From Beroe ovata (lineage: Eukaryota > Ctenophora > Nuda > Beroida > Beroidae): 64,000 nt of DNA. Within the stretch, counting starts at the first letter, position 1, and each line of letters opens with the position of its first letter. Location: the NCBI GenBank assembly GCA_946803715.1, contig CAMPET010000148.1:47099-111098 (forward strand). Direction: 5' to 3'. Of this stretch, positions 22,879 to 35,610 are shown one piece after another. The notes under the pieces were generated by a model. It was not told where the DNA came from and made no database searches. It saw only the letters and a list, made by a program, of their open reading frames with translations. The translations under genes and the position numbers were made by a program.

Positions 22879-23982
22879 CGGTGTGGTGATGACACATGTT
22901 GTCATGGTGTCATGGTGATGAGACATGGTGTCATGGTAACACATGTTAACACAGATACAGGGCATGATGAGATATGGACATTGAGAAAGAGATATATGCA
23001 AACATCGAGAGAAAATATTGACAGAACTTCTTTTTATTTTACCTGATAACATATCATCATTTTTATTGAGTGTTTGGATGCATATTTATGTTTTAACATT
23101 TGATGAAACCCAATTTAATTTATTTTCCTCTTCAAATCTGAGAGAGATAGAGAAAGTAGCGAGATTTACTTTATCATGACTTGCTATGCTGGTCAGACAC
23201 ATACGTTAGTGTAAAATTGACATTTTCTCAGGTATAGTCAATGATATCATGTTCCTCTGTAAAGCTGTATATTCTATTTCCAAAGTAACAGTTACAGTTA
23301 CTCACTCAGTTACATGCTTCGTTGACTTGACTCTACTTTCAATCACACGATGCTAAAAGAACTAGCCGCCTAACGACAATCAGACACTAGGCTCGCTGCT
23401 GCGCGTTCCTGCGCATTCACTCCTGTCAGTACGCAGCGATCTGATTGGTTCAGGGCTATAATCCGATAAACCAATCAGAGGAAAGTACGGGATGATGAAA
23501 CCCACAGAGCGCGCCACGTATTGACGTTGTTTGTAAAATGATAACATTGCGCGCAAATACAATTTCATCAAAGATTTGTCGTGAGATGATCACTCCGTGG
23601 ATATATTTCACAGTCTGGCATAATTCCAATTTACACGGATTGGAAAGTTAATTAGTTTAGATTACGAGATAACCAGTGTTGAATTGAGAATTTTCAGCGT
23701 ATTGGCACGTTTTTCCAGTGAATAATTGGCTATTGTACACGGTAAACAAGCTTTTCAAACAGCAATATCTAATGAACTCAAACGAAACTTATTATTGTGC
23801 ATGAATTTCAACCAAAAACATATTTAACGTTCTACCGCATTTCAAAACACGCTGACATCTTGATTTACGACGAAAAAACACTCCGATGACTGAGGGCAAT
23901 CAAAAAAATACAAAAAACGACTTTCTGAGGAAAAACAGAATACTGACATTCAAATAGTGCTACCTCTCTACAAGTTAAGTAA
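22879..23982. other. intergenic region between convergent SORBS-like and TMF1 genes
   Basis: No gene is seen. It holds 3' UTR candidates for both neighbours and a GCGC-rich patch at 23390-23560. Confidence 0.6.
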
Positions 23983-26900
23983 TCACTTGATTACTTTAGC
24001 TAGTAATTGTTCAATCTGTGCTTTATATGCTTCCTTGACATCGCTTAGATCCAGCTGTAACTCATTAACTTCCTCCATTTTTTCACCGTACATCGCCAAC
24101 AATGTATCGTAACGGGTTTGTAACTCCTACACGCAGAGTGGCGTCAGTGATGAGCAGAAATGGTGTCAGTGTACAAAGTGGTGTCAATGTTAAAAAGTGT
24201 GTCAGTGTGCGAAGTGGAGACAGTGATGAGAAGAAGAGGTGTCAATGTGCAAAGTGGTGTCAAGGGGAAGAGAAGTTCCCAGGGAGAGTGGTGTCAAGTG
24301 TGTATACTAGAAAATTGCTAATTATAACTTATTATAAATGGAAATGTGGGAACGCAGATATTTCATGTGGGAGTTGTGTTAATTCCTCCACAATGATTGC
24401 TATTAATAGGATACAGTGTTGAAATGTGAGGTGAAAATGTTCATGGACAAGGATGTTGAAATGGAATCGCAGATAGATTTTAAGAATATAAATGAATGGC
24501 AAGGAGATCTCACCATTTTCTCTTTCCTCAATGCTGGCATTCTCTCACACTGTAACTCCAGCTGTGAACACCGCTGTGATATGCGAGTTATCTCGGCACT
24601 GAGTGAAGCTTTGCTGAGGTTCAGACTGCGCACCTGCTCTTGATATGAGATCATTTCACTCTGAGATGGGGATTAGAATTGTGAATACCTTGTGAAATAA
24701 ATTAGTGAATTAGAGTGCGGGATCAGAGAGGGGGAGGGCAAGAACAGCTGGTAAATAAACAGTGTGGGATACTTCTACTTTTTGGTAGTGAACCAGCGAA
24801 TCCGTACATTGACATCAGCAACCCGATAATATGGAATAATATACAACACGTGATGTACTCGATAACATTTTGTACAGCGTACATTTCGTACATTGTACAA
24901 TGTATAGTGAACACAGTATACATCATGTACACACTGTTTACCTGTGATTGTTTGAGTTGTGACTGCAACTTTTCCATTCCATAGGAAGACACAGTTATGG
25001 ATGCTGCTGCTGCTGTGGACACCACTCCCTGTTGTGTTCCACCATACAGCGACTTCTCCAGTATCATTGTCTGAGTCTCGATGGGGGGCGTACTACTCCT
25101 GCTAGCAATATCCTCACCCTCACTCACTACAATACTCGACTCTGTGCGCAGCAGACTTTGTTGGAGTTCTTCCCTCAGTTCCTCGCACTCCGCTCTGCTT
25201 TCCTCCAGCGACTGCAGAAACTGAGCCTTGAACTTGTCCGATTTAGCCGTGTCTTTCCTCCTTTCCTCCTCAATAAGCACGATGTTGCTATTAGCAACCT
25301 CAACAGCAACCTCCAGCTCGTTTCTCTCTGTTCTCAGAGCGTCGAGCTGGGTCTGGTAGGACGCAGCCTTGTTTTTTGTCACTTGCAGTTTATCAGCAAG
25401 TTCCCTCTTCTCCATCTCGACCTGAGACAGGTCTGATCGTGCCCGGTTCAGCTTCTCATTCAAATCCGACTCTACCTTCTCCCAGCTACTCTGCTGACTG
25501 GCAAGTGACTCCTTGTACAACTGTATCTGTCTGAGGAGTGGCTGAGTTGAGGCTGTGATCGAGGTGGAAATATCCTGACTCCTCCCGTCAGCATCCTCGA
25601 CTCGGCTGTGCAATTCCTGTGTCTGATCCCGGTACCTCTGCTCCCGCCACACAGCCTGCTGCTCCAGCCGCGCAATCTCCTCCTGCAGATCACGGATCTG
25701 ATTACTCTGTTGTCGAATTGTGGATTCTGATACTGCTTTCATCTCAGCGAGCGTAGCTTGAGCTTCTTCTCTAGCCTTGATATTCGCACTCAGAGACTCT
25801 TTATTCGCTCGGCATTCTGCTTCCGACTTCTGTTCCTTTAGCTCAGCAATCTGCGCATTGTAACCGTCAATCTTCTGTTTCAAGGAGCTATTCTCAGCTT
25901 CCGTGCTCTCCAACTTTGTTTTGGTATCAGCCAAATCCTGGCTCTGAGTCTTTATTATCGAGTTTAGATCGGCGATGTTCTGACCTCCCTCAGAAACCAA
26001 ATTCTCAAGACTGCTTATCTTCGACTTCAGCTCCTCCATGCTTGCAGTTAGAGTGTCAATCTTATCGCTCTTTTCTCTGATTATCTTTTCATCTTCCTTC
26101 TCTTTTTGCCTCAGCTTCTTCACGTTGTTAGCACTGTTGAAACTGGATTGAGCTAACTTCTCTCCCTCAGCAGTCAGCTCGACAATAGTCTGATCCTTCT
26201 CCTCAATCTCCCTCCTCAAGCTCTCCACATCTCCGCACTCTTTGAGACTCTGTAGCTCTCCTTCCAGAGCATTTTTCAGATCCTCCATCGCACCCAATTC
26301 CTCCTCCAGTTGTTCCACTGAGATGGAGTGTTTCTGACTCAGGATGTTCAAATTCTGCTGTAGGACGGTGCACCTTTGTCTTTCGTTCTGTAACTCATCC
26401 TGTACCTCAACATACTCCTGGTTCATCTTGAACAGTCTCTGCTCCCTCGCATGGAGGATCTCCTTCAGCTTTGTTATCTCGGTGCTCTCCTGAGTCGGCC
26501 CATCCTCAGAGTTGAGCACAATCATGTCACTCTTCTCGCTGTGAGTTGGGGAGGTGACAATTCGATATGGGATTATGGGTCTCACCACTTCTTCACTGAT
26601 TGTCTCATGTCTGGGAGGAGGCTGCTGCTGTAGGGGGATGCAAGTTTTCGTGTTGTCATCATCACTTTTTTCATCACTCTTATCACTGCTCTCATGAGGG
26701 GATTGTAGCATGAGGATGGAAGAACTGGTTGTGCTGCCGATACTCAGACATCGCTTGTGATCTGATGTATCTAGGGAGGACCTGCTGTCGCTACTTCTCC
26801 TTTCCATTATCTCCTCCTCCTCCTCCTCCTCGAACCATCCCTCCTCCTCATTCACGGCTGGGGTAACCATGGGAACAGTCTCACTAGTTAACGTACACAC

Positions 26901-27802
26901 AGATGCATTCAAAGACTGATCGGAGCCATTAGAGGATGTACTTCTCAACATGGAGTTTAATCCACTGCTGGATAATGTCGGAGTGAGTTGATCCTTGGCG
27001 TCTGGTGCAAAGAGTTCCAGAGCATCATGGGATTCGACGAGAGATTCAAAACTGGTTACAGGTTTCAGAGTTGTGGCACTGCTTGATTTTGCAATCTCCT
27101 TCACTTCCTCTGATGTTAGTGTAGTGCCATTGGCAACATCTCCAGTCATAGTAGTTGACTGGGGCACGTCTTTCTTCAGTGACAAATCTGGTGATGAGTC
27201 CCCCTTGTAAAATACATCAGCTTTCTTGTTCAAGGTCTTGCCTGAATTCCTGGCCTTTGCTGATTTCCTACTGCCCGACAGTTTCATGACATTTGATCTG
27301 TTTCCACTTGATGGAGTTGTTTTTGAAGCAGAGGGACTGGATGTGAATGATCCTGAAATTGAGTTCATTATCATCCATTATCATCATCATTCATCTTTTT
27401 CAGATATTCTGAAAATAGAACCATGGGGTGAAACTACTGCAGGAATTTCAAGCTATCACTCACCCTCCCATAAGCTATTGACAGCGCTGGCACTCCAGGA
27501 TGCCCAGTCATCTGCTTCTTTCTTTTCAGCAGACCTCCTTGAAGGTGGGGTTGAAGGCTTTCTACCGGATGTTCCAACTGAGCATTTCAAATTATTACTT
27601 AAGTCACTTGAAAATAGAGATTAAGTGTTGAAACCAAACTACAATTGAAAATATTTCAAAATAGAATATAAGTGGAAATTATCTTACCTGATAATGGGTC
27701 TTGGGTTGGCTCGATTTCAAGAGCCTTGTCAATAGATGCTTGTGCTTGATTCAATGCTTCTTGTGCATATTGTGTAAGTGATGCCTTGTTGAACCAACTC
27801 AT
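23983..27802 (-). CDS. TMF1: TMF1 (TATA element modulatory factor / golgin ARA160)
   Basis: Five exons join in phase: 27802-27688, 27577-27464, 27352-24942, 24660-24514 and 24126-23983, for 976 residues; human TMF1 is about 1,090. The N-terminus MSWFNKASLTQYAQEALNQA matches the TMF1 start (MSWFN, then a QALSQAQKSID-like helix). Residues about 77-365 are Ser/Thr/Asp-rich and likely disordered, with an EEEEEE run. From about 365 the protein is coiled coil, including STQPLLRQIQ and SSWEKVESDL, which match the conserved STTRPLLRQIE/SSWEKLEKNL block. The C-terminal exons (RYDTLLAMYGEKMEEVNELQ) match the conserved TMF/Rab6-binding end. TMF1 is a trans-Golgi tether that binds Rab6 and acts in retrograde traffic. 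The apparent 883-codon frame of exon 3 runs past its real donor at 24941 into intron. The last intron carries the 18-bp minisatellite. Confidence 0.95.
24130..24300. repeat. diverged 18-bp minisatellite in TMF1 intron
   Basis: Seven or more degenerate copies of GTGGTGTCAGTGTACAAA lie directly beside the acceptor of the last TMF1 exon, on the opposite strand to the gene. Some units are changed to GTGGAGACAGTGATGAG. Confidence 0.8.
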
Positions 27803-28997
27803 CAAGACATTCTATTAACCCCACATTGTCATACCTTTAGGACCATACCCTACAGGATGTGGATGAATCAGTGATAAATATCAGATAGTAACTAATATCA
27901 TTTATTTCTATTAACATATCATTTCTTCATGTTCAAGCTGAGTCAATATCCATCAGTGATCAGGTGTACATTGAATTCACAGGATATTTAAGTAACTTTT
28001 CCAGTGGAAAAGAAGTATAGAGACTGAAAACGTTTTCTGTTGCAAAAAAGAACAACTCTAATGCATCATTAGAAATGTCATTAAAAGGAGCTCCGCGCAG
28101 AATTTATTTGGGTCATGCAGCGCGGGAACAGCCGCGATGAAATTTGCATACTGTTTCTGCTCCCGTTCTGCGCGGCGTGACCCGAATACTCCACGGTTCG
28201 GACTTTTTTACGACTTATTTCAGAACATTCGACATAATCAGAAGTAAATAAGGGACGCGGACGCCGCGGCGCGCGCAACGTGCGTACATGTTCAACTAGA
28301 ACCGTTTCTCAATTCCATGAAATCTTTTGCCGGATGCTATCTGTCCACTGTTTCCTGCGCGCGGCTTTATTTCGGCGCGCGCGCAAGAAACAGGTCAGGT
28401 AACATTGCATCTGACAAAGATTCATGCCATAGATGAATGAAAAATGGCTTGGCTTATACTATACTATAACTAATCTAGATAGAATATTCCAATTCCACTA
28501 AACAGTAAACAATTGCAAACTACAATTCACAATTGTCCCTGTAGCCCACTATCCAGAGATTCATTACTATTATCAGAAAATTTACAGTTAAAACTTAGAA
28601 TGTAAGTCAGATGGCTCGATGAAAAATTCGCAGTTAGGAAAAACCGGATATGAGACCACTCGCCAGCCACTGCATATGACATCAACAAGGTTATAAAAGT
28701 ATCAAGTATCAAAGTGTTCATAGCATTCGGTCTCATCCTTCACCGCAAAGGAGTGTTTCAAATTTAAGTTTGTTCAATACTATTAATAGTCATTTCATTA
28801 AATCATCAAAAGAAAATTAGCGCACTTGATAAATATTGGCAAATACATTAAATTAGAATTATTATCATCGGTTCATACATCATTCATTCAGATAGATAAA
28901 ACTTACCTATTCCTAAACTTCATGCGTTATCTTCCCGCTTAATCCCAATATTAGACATTAACTGCTCCTGACACACACACACGCCACATCACGCGTG
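27803..28997. other. TMF1 upstream region / intergenic
   Basis: No gene is seen. Two dense GCGCGC patches (28095-28150 and 28255-28390) lie 300-600 bases upstream of the TMF1 start codon in AT-rich surroundings and could mark its promoter. Confidence 0.5.
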
Positions 28998-31900
28998 TTA
29001 CATGTCCATTAGATCTGAGTAGAAACTAACGCTCATCCGAAGATGAATTTCCGAATCAACATTGTTCTTATCCCTCTGAGGATAGACATTCACAATTAGA
29101 TTACAGAACACAAGTGAATCACAAATATGACAGAAATAGGACAAGGAGTATATAACACACCAGTCGCATATTGAATGCTTTTTCTCTCGTATCATCCAGA
29201 GATTTAGGACTTCCGAATAACTCTGTCAGTGGTACAGTGCTCAGACCAATCAAACTAGATCCTATCATGTTCTTCTTAAAAACCTGCAAAATGTCAGTAC
29301 AGAGCACAATGACACCTCTCAGTGAGTCAGTAATAGTTACTGTGTCACTGCCTCATTATAATGTAACAATCAATTTACTGTAACGATGTTACCTTGGCTG
29401 TCAGTATGGCTGTCACAGGAGATCTGAGATATATAGAAAACTGCTGATTCCACGCCACTCCACGTTTTTGATGTGTGGCGACGACACTCTTTTCACAGTG
29501 CAACTGAACATATAGCTCTGAACCAGAGAGTGTGTCTAGTGCCTCTGGGTTATCTGTGAGTGTGTTGTAAGTGTTGAATAGCAGCAACACACATGCGAAG
29601 TGTTTACACATACGCACATCATGCGTTCACACACACACACGCTATGCGCTAAGACTACATGCAAACAGGAATCCCTGCTAACAGAAAACCCGGCAGTGAT
29701 AGAGTAGCACCTCACCATAATAGCCTGTCACGGACTCAATACCATCGCTACTAATTAGCGCACCGCCCAACCCTTAAACATAAACAAATGTCATATTCTA
29801 TACCCACACACATAGACACTTACAGACACACACACATTCATACATAACTCACCTAATATACCCTCGATCATCTGTAGCCCAATCACTGTGAGGGACATCC
29901 CTGCTAAGTACGGCTTCACAAAACACTTGATCATCCAATGTCTGCTCGGCATTTCCTCAGTCACCTGTCTGCAGTGGAAAGTCTAGTAAAATCAGCATTT
30001 CCCACGGTACAGCGATAAAGCGACCCTGCGCTAGATTTGTACGCGCGTGTAGCGCATTTCTTGTAACGAGTGGCATTTCGCGCGATCCGTAATAACACTT
30101 TGATTCGGACAGAAATTGGTAAAATTGAGACATTGGCAATTCAGATGAAATCAGTGAAATTTAACTGATAACCAATCCACAGTTCATCATTGGCTAATAG
30201 TGAATTCTACAACTATTGAAGTGCTAAGTGACAGAATATGGTGGTCAGTAATATAGGGTTGTAATATGATCACATTCACTGTGAATGATTCACGTGGTGA
30301 GTGTTTGTGTGAAAATATACAGTGTATTTTGGGTATGAGAAATGCTGGAGTAGGAAATGGAATTGGAATCAGGAAGTTATATTTCAATGTGATCAATATC
30401 AATAGTAATAACTACCTGACATGTAGAGACTTGGTAGAAAAGAAGCGAAGCACAAATTCTCCAGATGCATTAGAATCATATGTGCACGGTATTACACAAT
30501 ATCTCCCTGCATATAGTACACATTGGTTAACTAGACACACACTGGTAACCATGGTAACCATGGTAACCATGGTCATCAGATCTGGTTACCTTGTGGTAAG
30601 TTGGTTCTGATGCACACACTCCTTGATCCCTCGAACTGACTCACTTTTACAGTTTCATAGTGTGTCCTGTGTAACCTGAACTCTCTGTTAACTTCGATCT
30701 GGAAAATATGTGTGTGTGTGTGTGTGAGTGTGAGTGTGTGTGAGTGTGTGATATCGGTAGTGTGTGAAATTGCACAGTGCACTACACAGGGGACATAGCA
30801 ATTTGTAACTTTATACAATTAGGTACCCGTCACTGATTGTCTTTACACACAATAGATCAACCCTTCATTGTACAAACATACAGAATGTGTAAGATGAATG
30901 TCTCTACATTTTAACCTCAATATTTACACGATATTTTACAAGCATTGGGAATTGCAAACTTACCATACATCATTCAAGATGCGTTATGAATAAGTTTCAA
31001 TAGTGAGATACATAGTTTATATTATACCAATTTGAGACACAATACTTACACACATATAATAGACAAAACACAATAGTGCACTTTCAAACAGACATTCACA
31101 CAAAAACACACATACACACATGTATCCATCATAGACACACACACATACACACACTTATATGTAACTTCTACTGTACAAAGCAAATCCCATGGGGGTTGAT
31201 TTAAACTCGATAACACAAGCACTGATGAAACACTACACCAGAAACAGCTGTGTGTGTGACAGGACCTGATCCAATTGTTTCGTAAAGGAGCCCCTGTGAA
31301 TATTGTTATCACAGAGTGGTGTCAGAGTACAGAGTGGTGTCAGAGAGTACAGAGTGGTGTCAGAGTACAGAGTGGTGTCAGAGTACAGAGTGGTATCAGA
31401 GTACAGAGTGGTGTCAGGGTACANACAGAGTGGTGTCAAAGAACAGAGTGGTGTCAGAGTACAGAGTGGTGTCAGCGTACAAAGTGGTGTCAGAGTGTAG
31501 AGTGGTGTCAGAGCACAGAGTGGTGTCAGAGTGCAGATTGGTTTCAGAGTGCAGATTGGTGCCAGAGTACAGAGAGAAAATTGAATTGAAGGAAAGTCAT
31601 CCATTGTCGATAGTTGATCTCTCATCCATTACTACCACGGTTATTGATACTCTCCTGTTACCATGGCAACAGTAATGGACTAGTAATATGTCCATTACCA
31701 TACACATAACTCATTAAAATATGCCGATAAAGTATGAACTATAGTAATGTCGAAGTGGTGTCAGAGAAAGATAATGTCACGGAATAAAGTGGTGTCAATG
31801 CTATCTCACCAACATATCCAAATCCTCAGCGAATATCAACTTGTTGACGCTTCTCCCAGTGGTGTCAGTTTGACTTAGTGAACTGATGAGATGATTATCA

Positions 31901-34570
31901 AACTGTAAACTCTTCACTGTGTCCTGTGTAGTAGATGGTGGTATTATACCAGTGTTGCCATGGTTACTATCGTGTACTAAAGTGCTGTTACCATGGTAAC
32001 TATGGTGTCAATGGTGTGTCACCTGAAGTGTAAAGGAGTCACTGCTGTACATGAAGTTGTTCAACTGCAACTGCTCCCACTTGGTTATCCGACCATCACT
32101 GTCACCTACGATTCAGGTGTTAGGGTGGTAAAATGAACACTTCTCGAGAAGCAAGTTCCTTTATGGGATTTGTTCGAACTTTTTCGGCTGTCTATCAATG
32201 AAAAACAAGCATCGTTCGACAGAGAATTTTCAACTCCCGCATTTCTCATTAGCTCCATGAGTGTCTAGACTTTTGTAATTACCTGTGAAAATGAGTATGG
32301 GGGACTTCCCAGTGTAAGTCAATCCTTCGGGGCAGTGTCGACACTGTAGTGTGGATATCGGAGCGTATGCGTTGTATCGCCAAGCCTGGGGGAATAGAGA
32401 GAAAGTTACTTACTTCGCTATCTTCCCTAGGAATTTGTCTGATTTCCTGGGAACTTTTCTATCTTCGAACTCTCCCGCTCTGTTTTCCCCACTCTCTCCT
32501 AACATCTGTTCCCCCCCCTTCATAACTCTGTCTCCTCCTCACAGCTCACTATTTTCTCGACTCCCCTACACTCACCATGACTGTCCGCCTATTCGTAGTA
32601 CAATACACCTCATGGAGTTCGGGCACGTAGTGAAGTCGGAGGAGTTGGTACTTGTTGTTTGAGATCCCTCCCCCTCCATCACTTGCCCCCCGGGCAGAGT
32701 CCTGCCGACTGACATACTCCGTGATGTTCTCCCCTGGGGATAATTGGAGGGGGAAATGGGAGGTTTTTAGTGGCTGATCCCTGTTTTTGGAAATGGGGGA
32801 TTATGACATCGCATATACACGGGGAGGGAGTTCGAGTTAGTGTGAACTGTACTGTTTTAGTTTTGTCATTACAACGCACGTTTCTAATATGACCAGTCAA
32901 CAAATCTACGAAACTCACACATTTTGAGGTTTACATTGCAAAGTGATTGCTCACTATACTCACCTGATTTAGGATCAAACATGGCGACATCCTGCTGACC
33001 ACTGAGTACCCAGAGAACTCGAATGAGGGGCACATAGCAAATACTCGTCACTGTTCCACTCAACCCTGGGATAACACAGCTCATCAAGCTCCTCCATAAC
33101 CTCATGAGCTGATTCGATACTCCTTCATAAAGTTTAATTGTATTTGTACAAGATGTTCAATGTTCATGCGGTTTAACGACAACCACTTTATATATCTTGA
33201 GTTAGAGTATGTGGTCAATCACTAGAAACAAGAGTGCGTATGTCCACGAATCTTGTTATGTATTTGTGTGAAGTAGAGACCTCATGCAAAGATAGATAGA
33301 GATTAGTTTTCAATGTGATAACACCTGCACTGCAGTGAGGAAATAGCACATGATATGAGAAAAATCAAATTGATGCTCTGAAACTTCTCAATGATCCAAA
33401 CTTGAAACTCCCCAAATTATTTAGAAACACCCTCAAATTCCCTGTTACCTATCCAATTACCTTCTATCTTGTGAATGAGTTGAATATCCTGAGTCCAGAC
33501 TTTCACAGATCTGTCAAAACTTCCACTGATTATCTGCCACGTGTTACTCTCATTGTCCCTTATCATCTGCAATTAGAGTAAGTTATTGACTATTCAGTAT
33601 TCACATGAATCAGACAATTTGAAGTAGAGATGTGTATTGTGGTGCTCTAACATCGAAAAGTAAATGATCCGAATGCACAGCCAACCCACAGTTAGCTATT
33701 CTGTAATAGTAGATCCAAATAAACTCACAGTTAGACATGTGATGGCCGCGCTATGTGCCTGTCTGAACATTGACAGCACATGGAGTGTTCTGTCGCTGGG
33801 GTAGGAGGACGTCTCATACATGATTATTGATCTGTCAAAACTAGCTGTGTAAACCCGTGATTCAATACACACTATTGACTTGACTATGTCAGCGTGATGA
33901 GTGACTGTTTCACCTGGGAATAAATAGTAGAATGACACTCACCTGTATTGCCGGATATATGGAAATCCAAACTAACATTTGGTAACACATTGAATACCTA
34001 CACTTCTCATTGAGATAGGGAGAAGAGAGTGATGACCCTTCAACCAAACTGAATGCTTTCACAGACTTGCTCATTCCAATGATGATCTGCTCTCGCTTAC
34101 TATTCCAAGCCACACAATAGATAGGGTTCCCAATCTTTATTACCTTCAGTGATATCCAGTTACCACCATCGTTTGGTCACAGAGCAAATATTTGAGATTG
34201 AATTTTCAAGAATTAATCTTGATCAATACCTGATGAGGTACTGAACTTGAACCCCACGTTATAAGACAACCATCATTAGAGGCTGATACAAGCAACTTGG
34301 CCTCCTGCCAATAAAATAAGTCTGTAACCCATCCCTGGTGGTAACTTAGATTCAACACAGTTTTTCCTGACTCTGATTCCCAGACTTTGATGCTTCCATC
34401 CTCGCTTCCTGAATATTATTTTCACTGATCATTCTGTGTTTGTCAATGAGAGTTGCAGAGCATTGCAATCATCATGTGTAACCTGTTATAATTTCTCTTC
34501 TCAGAGGGTTGAATGTGATAGCTGTGATGGGCTTAGAGTGTACCTCCCTATGAGTTGTTTTCAATTCCAT
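28998..34570 (-). CDS. WD40-repeat protein with C-terminal C2-like domain
   Basis: Sixteen exons share one open frame of 603 residues: 34570-34483, 34408-34230, 34143-34002, 33913-33729, 33566-33461, 33065-32964, 32733-32609, 32385-32283, 32105-32023, 31923-31810, 30698-30645, 29964-29853, 29772-29716, 29553-29393, 29283-29161 and 29075-28998. The first part is a WD40 propeller (PITAITFNPLRREIITGSED, SIKVWES, VSASNDGCLITW, YTASFDRSIIMYE, ISGSFDRSVKVWT, FTGDSDGRITKWE). The last four to five exons look like a C2 domain (GSELYVQLHCEK, WNQQFSIYLRS, IGSSLIGLSTVPLTEL, IHLRMSVSF). C2 domains bind phospholipid or protein partners, WD40 propellers bind proteins; a membrane-associated scaffold is inferred. 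I cannot name an orthologue. The join across exon 30698-30645 is the weakest point: phases fit, but two adjacent genes remain possible, with a C2 protein starting at an ATG in exon 29964-29853. Exon 34143 could also start at 34134. Confidence 0.75.
30543..30573. repeat. triple GGTAACCATGGTAACC overlap
   Basis: Three overlapping copies of GGTAACCATGGTAACC lie in an intron of the WD40-C2 gene. Each CCATGG centre is a palindrome. Confidence 0.9.
31313..31580. repeat. 18-bp minisatellite array in intron of WD40-C2 gene
   Basis: About 15 copies of GTGGTGTCAGAGTACAGA, interrupted by a single N at 31424. More scattered copies lie at 31752-31800, and the phrase GTGGTGTCAGTTTGAC occurs inside exon 31923-31810 itself. 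Confidence 0.95.
31657..31670. promoter_or_regulatory. X-box-like palindrome GTTACCATGGCAAC
   Basis: Full 14-base match to the dispersed palindrome, in an intron. A second exact copy, GTTACCATGGTAAC, is at 31987-32000 and a half-copy (GTTGCCATGGTTAC) near 31954. No function is demonstrated. Confidence 0.5.
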
Positions 34571-35610
34571 TGCTCATCTTAAGTGGACATTGAACCACAC
34601 AATACACATTTCCCTGTAACTGTTAAATAATAAATGTATGAAATTCTTTGAACTGCTTGACGTTTGAACCTAAGCTCCAATGAATCAATCGAAGAACATT
34701 TGTACTAATACTGAATTCGGCGTGTAAAATGGATAAATTAAATTTCAGTCAAATTAAATTAAATTGTGAAAATGAATTGCAGAATTGAATTGTGAAATTT
34801 TGGATGTAATCGTGCGCGGCGCGGCAACCGAATTTGACCCCGCAGAATGAATAAGCTTTGTCGACCGATGCAATGATAGACCCTGTCGAGAATTTCGTTT
34901 TGCGCGCGCGGCGCAAACTTCGCGGCTTGCATCAGCGGTCTAGCATTGCCAGACAAAATAAGCTGTGATATAATTATCATGTGCTGCGTCATGCTCATGC
35001 TAGACGCGGCGCGCGCGCACAGTGCAGCGCAGGATGGCGAGATGTGCTGGCTGCATCGCGCATAGATCACGTCGCGTCAGGCTGCATCGCGCAGCCTGAC
35101 GTGCGCATGATCTATATACTATAGCTATCCGGCCACTGTTCATGTTTCTACTTTCTGATCGAAAAGCGCGCGGCGCACCTAGCCTTTATCGCGATGAAGA
35201 GTTCAGGAATAAACCTGAACAAACTTGAACATGTGGACGTCCGCCAGTGCAGCTAGAGTATGTGCATTCCGTGTTCCGGACTTCTGCTGTCAGTCCAGTG
35301 TTCATGGCCAGACATAGCAGAAATCTAGCATGGTTTGAGAGTAACAGAATAAAACAAGGACCTAAATTGTAATGTATCAAACCTAACGAGTCCAGCATTT
35401 TCAATTGCCATGTCACACGCTCACCCACAACAAGAGAAATCCAATTCAAGACAAAAGGCACTGAACGAGGTATTCAAAATTTGAACTGAAAGAAGCCCAG
35501 CTGTAACCTCCATGTATCCGGTCGAATAATTAGTAAGAAAGTTCAAATGTAAAATACTGTCGTAATTTGGGGAAAGAGAAATTGGAAGCTATATGATGTT
35601 GGGAAGTATT
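34571..35610. other. WD40-C2 gene upstream region
   Basis: No gene is seen. It is rich in GCGCGC, with five to six patches between 34810 and 35180, including a local inverted repeat around 35073-35105 (GCATCGCGC, then CAGCCTGACGTGCGC). It is the most CpG-dense part of the window, 240-600 bases upstream of the ATG at 34570. Confidence 0.5.

Noticed and set aside
24723-24941. Extension of the 883-codon minus frame past QLKQSQ
   Set aside because: The TMF1 homology stops at the donor GTAAAC at 24941-24936 and resumes in phase at exon 24660; the remaining codons are intron.
31233-31675. Open frames with STEWCQ, YRVVSE or TLTPLC repeats
   Set aside because: These are translations of the 18-bp minisatellite, open in all frames because the unit is a multiple of three. 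The same applies at 53006-53360.
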